This document shows positions 4,707 to 8,939 of a stretch of 8,939 nt of DNA, in pieces. Location of the stretch: positions 1-8,939 of the forward strand of contig JAQGLP010000083.1 in the NCBI GenBank assembly GCA_028292835.1. The letters run 5' to 3'. Position 1 is the stretch's first letter; each line of letters opens with the position of its first letter. Source of the stretch: Variovorax sp. (GTDB taxonomy: Bacteria; Pseudomonadota; Gammaproteobacteria; Burkholderiales; Burkholderiaceae_C). The notes below the pieces were generated by a model that was given only the letters and a program-made list of their open reading frames with translations, made no database searches and had not been told where the DNA came from. Made by a program: the position numbers and the translations under genes.

Positions 4707-5588
4707 GTGTTTGAACTCCGGCTGCTGGTCCCCGAGGACCGCATCGAGCCCGTGAGCGACGCGCTCGACGCGCTCGACGCGCTGAGCGTGTCGGTGGAAG
4801 ACGCCGACGCCCACACCGACGCCGAGCAGGCCCTGTTCGGCGAGCCCGGCCTGCCGCCTCCCAAGGACGGCTGGCAGCGCTCGCGCGTGCTGGCGCTCTT
4901 TGCCAGCGAGGCGCTGGCGCGCGACGCCGCCGCGCTGCTCGCCGCGCAGGATTTCTTCGCCGGCTGCCAGCTGCTGGGGGTGGTCGACGTGCCGGAGCAG
5001 GACTGGGTGCGCCTGACGCAGTCGCAGTTCGCGCCGGTCGAGATCACGCCCGCGTTCTGGATCGTGCCGAGCTGGCACGCGCCGCCGGCCCAGGCGCGCC
5101 AGGTGATCCGGCTCGATCCCGGCCTTGCCTTCGGCACCGGCACGCACCCGACGACGCGCATGTGCCTGCGCTGGATCGCGAACCGCTCGCTGGCCGGCCA
5201 GCGCGTGCTCGACTATGGCTGCGGCTCGGGCATCCTGGCCATCGGCGCGGCCAAGCACGGCGCGAGCGACATCGACGCGGTCGATATCGACGCGGCGGCG
5301 GTCGAATCGACGCGCGCCAACGCCGAGGCCAATGGCGTGCGGCTGAATGCCGGCCTGCCCGACCTCGCGCGCGGCGTCTACGACACCGTGCTGGCCAATA
5401 TCCTGGCCAGTCCACTGAAGGTGCTCGCGCCCCTGCTGCGCGCGCACGTGGCGCTTGGCGGATCGCTGGTTCTGGCCGGCATCCTGGAACGCCAGGCCGA
5501 CGAACTCAAGGCCGCCTATGCGCCGCATGCGCAACTCGAAGTCAGCGACCGCGAAGACGGCTGGATCCTCATGACCGCGCGCTGCTGA
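4707..5588 (+). CDS. prmA: Ribosomal protein L11 methyltransferase
   Basis: This 293-residue protein matches PrmA, the S-adenosylmethionine-dependent enzyme that trimethylates amino groups of ribosomal protein L11. The N-terminal substrate-recognition domain (about residues 1-110) starts MFELRLLVPEDRIEPVSDAL. The family hallmark FGTGTHPTT is at 142-150, the SAM-binding motif LDYGCGSGILAIGAAKHGA begins at 168 with Asp169, the next acidic strand is DAVDIDAAAVE, and the NILASPL motif near 230 corresponds to the catalytic-loop region. It ends DGWILMTARC as usual. The start is GTG 4707, with GAGGG at 4694-4698 8 nt upstream; the short N-terminus agrees with relatives. It shares the strand with accC and is probably cotranscribed across the repeat. 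Confidence 0.96.
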   Translation: MFELRLLVPEDRIEPVSDALDALDALSVSVEDADAHTDAEQALFGEPGLPPPKDGWQRSRVLALFASEALARDAAALLAAQDFFAGCQLLGVVDVPEQDWVRLTQSQFAPVEITPAFWIVPSWHAPPAQARQVIRLDPGLAFGTGTHPTTRMCLRWIANRSLAGQRVLDYGCGSGILAIGAAKHGASDIDAVDIDAAAVESTRANAEANGVRLNAGLPDLARGVYDTVLANILASPLKVLAPLLRAHVALGGSLVLAGILERQADELKAAYAPHAQLEVSDREDGWILMTARC

Positions 5589-5643
5589 AGCGCCTGCGCA
5601 CGGCACGGCCGCCGCGGCGTCCTGCGGCACGGAAAGGCTTCCC

Positions 5644-5649
5644 TACAAT
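5644..5649 (+). promoter_or_regulatory. Putative -10 box of the DUF3426 gene
   Basis: TACAAT at 5644-5649 lies 9 nt before the ATG at 5659 with no Shine-Dalgarno between, so the transcript would have a leader of only a few nucleotides. The -35 region is weak. The rest of the 70-nt prmA gap (5589-5643) is GC-rich without a T-run terminator. Confidence 0.5.
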
Positions 5650-5658
5650 CGATTTGAC

Positions 5659-6783
5659 ATGAGTCTTTTGACCTGCTGTCCGGCCTGCGCGACCCGCTTC
5701 AGGGTCGCTCCCGACCAGCTTCGCATTGCCGGAGCACGGGTTCGGTGCGGACGCTGTGGCGAGGTGTTCGATCCATCGGCCGCACTCGATCCCTCCGCGC
5801 CAAGCGTGTTGACGTCGGCACCGGAAGTGACGGCGGCGGATCAGGTCGCGGGAAACCCGCCCTTCGAAACCGCAACCGATGGCGACATGCCGGCTGTCGC
5901 GCCCCGGCCGCCGCCCGACGAGGCCCTGGCACGGACCGCCAGCGAGGTGACGGCCGCGCTGGCCGGCTTCATGGGGGGCGCGGGCGGACTCGCGGGACCG
6001 GCTGGCGCCGCCCACGGTGTCGCGGCCGTGTCCGCTGTTTCCGAGGCCGAGGCCACCGAGGCGCCTTCCGCAGCGCTCCACCCGGCGATGGACGCGCGCT
6101 GGTGGGCCGACCAGCCCACGCTCGACATGCCCGCTGCCGCCGACCCGCCGGACGAAGCCCTCCGGTCCGCTCCGGGGCCGCTGCGCGATCCGCTCGGCGT
6201 GGCGTCCCTGGTGCAGCGCGCCGCCCCTGAGGAGGCCGCCGTGGGCGAGAAGAGGGCCGCGGCCGTGGGGGGCCTCCGCGGGCGGCACCTCTGGCGCAGC
6301 GGCAGGGCAGGGCGCACACCGCTGGTGCTGGCCGCCGTGCTGGCGACCGCGCTGCTCGTGGTGCAGGTGTTGCGCCATGAGCGCGACCTCCTGGTGGCAC
6401 GCCAGCCGTCCCTGCGGCCCGTGCTGGCGTCGCTGTGCCGGATCACGGGCTGCGAGCTCTCGGCGCTGCGCCAGATCGACTCGATCACCATCGACGGCGC
6501 CGCCTTGTCGCGCGAGCCCGGGGGCGACGGCTGGCGGCTGAGCTTCACGCTGCGCAATGCCGAGGCCATGGCGCTCGCCATGCCCGCGGTCGAACTCACG
6601 CTGCTCGACACGCAGGAGCGCCCGGTGGTGCGCCGTGTGCTCGCGCCCGCCGACTTCGGAGCGCCCCCGGTACTGGGCGCCCGAGCAGAGCAAGGCGCGT
6701 CGCTGTCGCTCGCGCTGGAAGGCGCCGAGAGCGCGTCCTTGCCGCCCGTGGTCGGCTACCGCGTGGTGGCCTTCTATCCCTGA
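5659..6783 (+). CDS. Zinc-ribbon (MJ0042-type) and DUF3426 membrane protein
   Basis: A 374-residue protein with a three-part layout. The N-terminal zinc ribbon has CCPACATRF and VRCGRCGEVF, with pairs Cys7/Cys10 and Cys30/Cys33 (residues 1-37). A long Ala/Pro/Glu-rich low-complexity region follows (about 40-210). One membrane segment, TPLVLAAVLATALLVVQVL (about 220-238), leads to a C-terminal DUF3426 domain ending GYRVVAFYP, a typical family ending. The topology implied is cytoplasmic zinc ribbon with the DUF3426 domain in the periplasm. The biochemical role of the family is not established; members usually follow prmA in Burkholderiales, as here. The linker is the variable part and is long in this protein. 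Confidence 0.9.
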   Translation: MSLLTCCPACATRFRVAPDQLRIAGARVRCGRCGEVFDPSAALDPSAPSVLTSAPEVTAADQVAGNPPFETATDGDMPAVAPRPPPDEALARTASEVTAALAGFMGGAGGLAGPAGAAHGVAAVSAVSEAEATEAPSAALHPAMDARWWADQPTLDMPAAADPPDEALRSAPGPLRDPLGVASLVQRAAPEEAAVGEKRAAAVGGLRGRHLWRSGRAGRTPLVLAAVLATALLVVQVLRHERDLLVARQPSLRPVLASLCRITGCELSALRQIDSITIDGAALSREPGGDGWRLSFTLRNAEAMALAMPAVELTLLDTQERPVVRRVLAPADFGAPPVLGARAEQGASLSLALEGAESASLPPVVGYRVVAFYP

Positions 6784-6825
6784 GCCTCCCGCGCATTCTT
6801 TTTCTCCACTTCAAACGGATTTCTC

Positions 6826-7728
6826 ATGGCAGCAGTGATTTGCGGCTCCCTGGCGTTCGACACGATCATGGGCTTCGAGGGCCGCTTCGCGGACCAGATC
6901 CTTCCCGACCAGCTGCACATCCTCAATGTGTCGTTCCTGGTGCCCGCGCTGCGGCGCGACTTCGGCGGTTGCGCCGGCAACATCGCCTACGCCCTGAACG
7001 CGCTCGGCGGCACCGCGCTGCCCATGGCCACCGTCGGCAGCGACGGCGGCGAGTACCTGGCACGCCTGGAAAGCCTGGGCATCGGCACCGAGTTCGTGCG
7101 CACGGTGGACGACGCCTACACCGCGCAGGCGATGATCATGACGGACCGCGACAACAACCAGATCACGGCCTTCCATCCCGGGGCGATGCAGCAGGCGCAC
7201 CTCACGCGGATCGAGGCGCGCGCCGATATCCGCCTCGGCATCGTCTCGCCCGACGGCCGCGACGCCATGCTGCAGCATGCCGGGCAGTTCAGGGCGGCGG
7301 GCATTCCCTTCGTGTTCGATCCCGGCCAGGGCCTGCCGATGTTCGATGGCGACGAACTGGCGCGGTTCATCGAGCAGGCCGAGTGGGTCACGGTCAACGA
7401 CTATGAGGGCAAGATGCTGGCCGAGCGCACCGGCTGGGACCATGCCGAAATCTCGCGGCGCGTGCGCGGTCTGGTCGTCACGCTCGGCGCTCAGGGCTGC
7501 GAGGTGTGGGTCGATGGCGAGAAGACACACGTGTCCGCGGTCGCGCCCGAGGCGATCGTCGACCCGACGGGCTGCGGCGACGCCTGGCGCGGCGCGCTGT
7601 TGTTCGGTCTGGAGCAGGGCTGGCCGCTGACGCGCTGCGCCGCGCTGGGCAACCGGATGGGCGCCCTCAAGATCGCTCGGCGCGGACCGCAGAACTATGC
7701 CGTCGATTTGAAGGAATTGGGGCTCTAG
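6826..7728 (+). CDS. PfkB-family nucleoside kinase
   Basis: This 300-residue protein belongs to the ribokinase/PfkB superfamily. It closely resembles, as I recall it, the structurally characterised broad-specificity nucleoside kinase of Burkholderia thailandensis: the start AAVICGSLAFDTIMGFEGRF, FGGCAGNIAYALN (about 46-58), the substrate-contacting DNNQITAFHPGAM, FDPGQGLP, VNDYE, and the catalytic/anion-hole motif DPTGCGDAWRGALLFG (about 246-261), where the last Asp is the expected base. It would phosphorylate nucleosides such as adenosine or inosine in purine salvage. The variant DPTGCGD instead of the commoner DTxGAGD is shared with that enzyme. The start ATG 6826 is the only sensible one, but the Shine-Dalgarno is weak (GGA at 6818-6820). 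The 42-nt gap after the DUF3426 gene suggests cotranscription. Confidence 0.88.
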   Translation: MAAVICGSLAFDTIMGFEGRFADQILPDQLHILNVSFLVPALRRDFGGCAGNIAYALNALGGTALPMATVGSDGGEYLARLESLGIGTEFVRTVDDAYTAQAMIMTDRDNNQITAFHPGAMQQAHLTRIEARADIRLGIVSPDGRDAMLQHAGQFRAAGIPFVFDPGQGLPMFDGDELARFIEQAEWVTVNDYEGKMLAERTGWDHAEISRRVRGLVVTLGAQGCEVWVDGEKTHVSAVAPEAIVDPTGCGDAWRGALLFGLEQGWPLTRCAALGNRMGALKIARRGPQNYAVDLKELGL

Positions 7729-7750
7729 CCCTTGCTCTGCCTTCGCCTGA

Positions 7751-7769
7751 TGCTATTTATTCGATAGCA
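7751..7769. repeat. TGCTAT...GATAGCA short inverted repeat, copy 2
   Basis: TGCTATTTATTCGATAGCA is an inverted repeat with arms TGCTAT and ATAGCA. Its reverse complement matches the element at 1283-1301 in 15 of 19 positions. It lies between the kinase stop and the hairpin at 7786-7815. Confidence 0.6.
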
Positions 7770-7785
7770 AATCTGCGCCATGAAA

Positions 7786-7815
7786 GAAGCCCGGCACCGC
7801 AAGGTGCCGGGCTTC
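7786..7815. terminator. Strong hairpin terminator between convergent genes
   Basis: A perfect 13-bp stem, GAAGCCCGGCACC (7786-7798) with GGTGCCGGGCTTC (7803-7815), encloses a GCAA tetraloop of the GNRA type. On the minus strand it lies 21 nt after the stop of the histone-like gene and is followed by TTTCAT, a short U-tract. On the plus strand, coming from the kinase gene, the tail is GATAC. It is therefore best for minus-strand transcripts, but may stop both. Confidence 0.85.
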
Positions 7816-7836
7816 GATACAGCGCGGGCGCAAACC

Positions 7837-8520
7837 TCAGGGCTTGCCGGCGGTCGGGAACGGCCATGTCGCCTGCGGATTGAGCGTGGTCTGCACAGCG
7901 GGTGCGGAAGCGGACGCAGCAGCCTTGGCAGCCTTTTTCGAGGTCGGTTTTTCCACAGCCGGCGCGCTCTGCTTGGCTGACCCCTTGGCGGAGGACTTCT
8001 TTGCCGTGGCCTGGGAGTCCGTGGCCTGCGCCTTGGCTTTCTTGGCTGCCGTCTTGCCAGCGGCGGCCGGGGCTGCGGGCGCAGCCTGCTTGGCGGCAGC
8101 CTGCTTCACGGCGGACTTCTTGGCGGCAGGCGACGCGGCGGCTTCCTGCTTGGCTGCCGCTTTCTTCGCCGGGGCCTTCTTGGCGGCGGGGGCCTTGGCC
8201 TCTTCGGTCTGCCGGGTCGTCCCCTTCTTGGCTGGCGCCTTTTTGGCCGCCGCCTTGGTTGCCGTGCTTGCGGCGGAGGTCTTCTCCGCCGCCGCCTTCG
8301 GGGCACCGGCCTGGGTGGCGGACGCCTTTTTCGCAGACGTCTTCGAGGCGGCGCCGGCCTGGGTTGCCGGCGCCTTCTTCGTTTCCGCCTTCACGGCAGC
8401 GCCGCCCTTGCCGGCCGGCGCCTTCTTCGACGCCGCCTTCGCCGAGGCTTCGGCCTTGGCGGCCGGCGCCTTGCTCACGTCATCGGACTTCTTGGATGAA
8501 GCTTTTTTTGCAGTTGCCAT
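7837..8520 (-). CDS. Histone H1-like Lys/Ala/Pro-rich DNA-binding protein
   Basis: This 227-residue protein is built almost entirely of Lys, Ala, Pro, Ser, Thr and Gln, with repeated KKAPAKK, AAKK and KKA[PS]ATQAGA units (two copies of the last, 16 residues apart). No globular domain is visible. Such bacterial H1-like proteins bind DNA through lysine-rich tails and are thought to help compact the nucleoid. The C-terminus, LNPQATWPFPTAGKP, contains the only Trp and Phe residues and looks like a conserved tail. The start ATG at 8520-8518 has a strong AAGGAG (8533-8528) 7 nt upstream, suggesting high expression. DNA repeats such as GCCGGCGCCTTCTTCG (plus-strand 8366-8381 and 8414-8429) make the length prone to change. 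It lies downstream of nrdB on the same strand and upstream of the hairpin at 7786-7815. Confidence 0.92.
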   Translation of the reverse strand: MATAKKASSKKSDDVSKAPAAKAEASAKAASKKAPAGKGGAAVKAETKKAPATQAGAASKTSAKKASATQAGAPKAAAEKTSAASTATKAAAKKAPAKKGTTRQTEEAKAPAAKKAPAKKAAAKQEAAASPAAKKSAVKQAAAKQAAPAAPAAAGKTAAKKAKAQATDSQATAKKSSAKGSAKQSAPAVEKPTSKKAAKAAASASAPAVQTTLNPQATWPFPTAGKP

Positions 8521-8711
8521 TTTCTTTCTCCTTGATCAAGCTGAAAAATCAACCTATTGAAGCGCTCCCCGCCCGCTGGTGGGCGCAAAGCGGTCCACGG
8601 CGTTCCGGATCCTGTCCGGCGCCATGAACACGGGCGCCTCCCCGTCTGGCGCGCCTGTGGCGCGACAAGGCAGGGGAGAACATTCTTGAATTCATTGTTT
8701 GTTTTTTTAAT
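8521..8711 (-). other. Structured nrdB-histone intergenic region with three hairpins
   Basis: Three inverted repeats occur: CGCCC/GGGCG (8570-8574 and 8581-8585), a bulged 9-bp stem GGCG-CCGGA with TCCGG-CGCC (8599-8623), and a composite structure with outer CTCCCC/GGGGAG (8638-8643 and 8673-8678) around CGCGCC/GGCGCG (8650-8655 and 8659-8664). In the minus-strand direction none is followed by a T-run, so nrdB read-through into the histone gene is possible. I see no clear promoter for the histone gene and no small ORF. Confidence 0.5.
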
Positions 8712-8939
8712 TCAATCCCAGGAGAGCGCTCCGCCCGATTGGTACTCGATCACGCGGGTTTCGAAGAAGTTGCGCTCTTTCTTCAGGTCGATCATTTCGC
8801 TCATCCAGGGGAACGGGTTTTCCTCGTTCGGGAAGAGCGTCTCGAGGCCGATCTGCTGCGCACGCCGGTTGGCGATGTAGCGCAGGTAGCCCTTGAACAT
8901 GGAGGCGTTGAGGCCCAGCACGCCACGCGGCATGGTGTC
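8712..8939 (-). CDS. nrdB: Ribonucleotide reductase beta subunit, C-terminal part only
   Basis: The last 75 codons of a minus-strand gene that enters from the right edge, ending with TGA at 8714-8712. The sequence contains MPRGVLGLNASMFKGYLRYI, NRRAQQIGLETLFP, NPFPWMSEMIDLKKERNFFE and the tail EYQSGGALSWD, which is typical of the beta subunit of class I ribonucleotide reductase in betaproteobacteria. The beta subunit houses the metal centre that makes the radical needed by NrdA to reduce ribonucleotides for DNA synthesis; the metal ligands lie in the missing part. The C-terminal tail is the part that docks on NrdA. nrdA would be expected beyond the right edge. Confidence 0.93.
   Translation of the reverse strand, partial: DTMPRGVLGLNASMFKGYLRYIANRRAQQIGLETLFPNEENPFPWMSEMIDLKKERNFFETRVIEYQSGGALSWD

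Noticed and set aside
3129..5630. An 833-codon minus-strand open frame across accC and prmA
   Set aside because: It is the antisense shadow of two strongly supported plus-strand genes with GC-rich third positions; its product is Arg/His/Val-rich and has no family motif.
5569..6693. A 374-codon minus-strand open frame opposite the DUF3426 gene
   Set aside because: Composition is that of a high-GC shadow frame, and the plus strand has clear zinc-ribbon, membrane and DUF3426 features.
7920..8515. Repetitive DNA resembling a CRISPR or satellite array
   Set aside because: The units are irregular, in frame and code for Lys/Ala/Pro repeats; there are no regular repeats with unique spacers.
7844..8560. 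A 238-codon plus-strand open frame, Ala/Phe/Leu-rich and membrane-like
   Set aside because: It is the mirror of the Lys/Ala repeats of the histone-like gene (AAG codons read as CTT, GCC as GGC), whose strong ribosome site and known composition favour the minus strand.
8697..8709. T-rich run as an nrdB terminator
   Set aside because: The T-run is on the plus strand; nrdB is transcribed from the minus strand, where it reads as A-rich, and no stem precedes it in the right orientation.

Overview
The window looks like core chromosome of a betaproteobacterium, order Burkholderiales and most likely family Comamonadaceae. This rests on very high GC with GC-rich third codon positions, the gene order (accB-accC-prmA-DUF3426, then nucleoside kinase, histone H1-like protein and nrdB), the lysine/alanine-rich histone-like protein with an aromatic C-terminal tail, and two kinds of short intergenic repeat that I associate with that family. 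I cannot name a genus. No prophage, transposase, CRISPR array, tRNA or rRNA is visible.

Layout: positions 1-1181 (minus) hold most of mpl, a peptidoglycan recycling ligase whose 3' end lies outside the window. A 194-bp divergent intergenic region follows. Then come, on the plus strand, an unrecognised 197-residue protein with a degenerate nucleotidyltransferase-like signature (1376-1969) and a TlpA-type membrane-anchored thioredoxin (1966-2535) overlapping it by 4 nt. Next are accB (2655-3122) and accC (3243-4592), two components of acetyl-CoA carboxylase, then prmA (4707-5588), a zinc-ribbon/DUF3426 membrane protein (5659-6783) and a PfkB-family nucleoside kinase (6826-7728). A strong hairpin at 7786-7815 separates these from two minus-strand genes: a histone H1-like protein (8520-7837) and the C-terminal end of nrdB (8939-8712).

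The least ordinary place is the accB-accC junction. Instead of accC following accB closely, a 41-codon ORF (3125-3250) begins 2 nt after the accB stop. Its first 11 codons are a diverged copy of the first 11 codons of accC (28 of 33 bases identical, 9 of 11 residues). It runs 118 bp and ends in a stop codon overlapping the real accC start. It looks like a decayed partial duplication, and its geometry would let ribosomes pass from accB to accC by reinitiation. The junction also carries a 16-bp perfect palindrome.

Other points: a structured repeat between accC and prmA; two copies of a TGCTATCGA-type inverted repeat; several genes whose -10-like box sits only 6-9 nt before the start codon, suggesting leaderless mRNAs; and a structured leader in front of accB where many Burkholderiales have aroQ.
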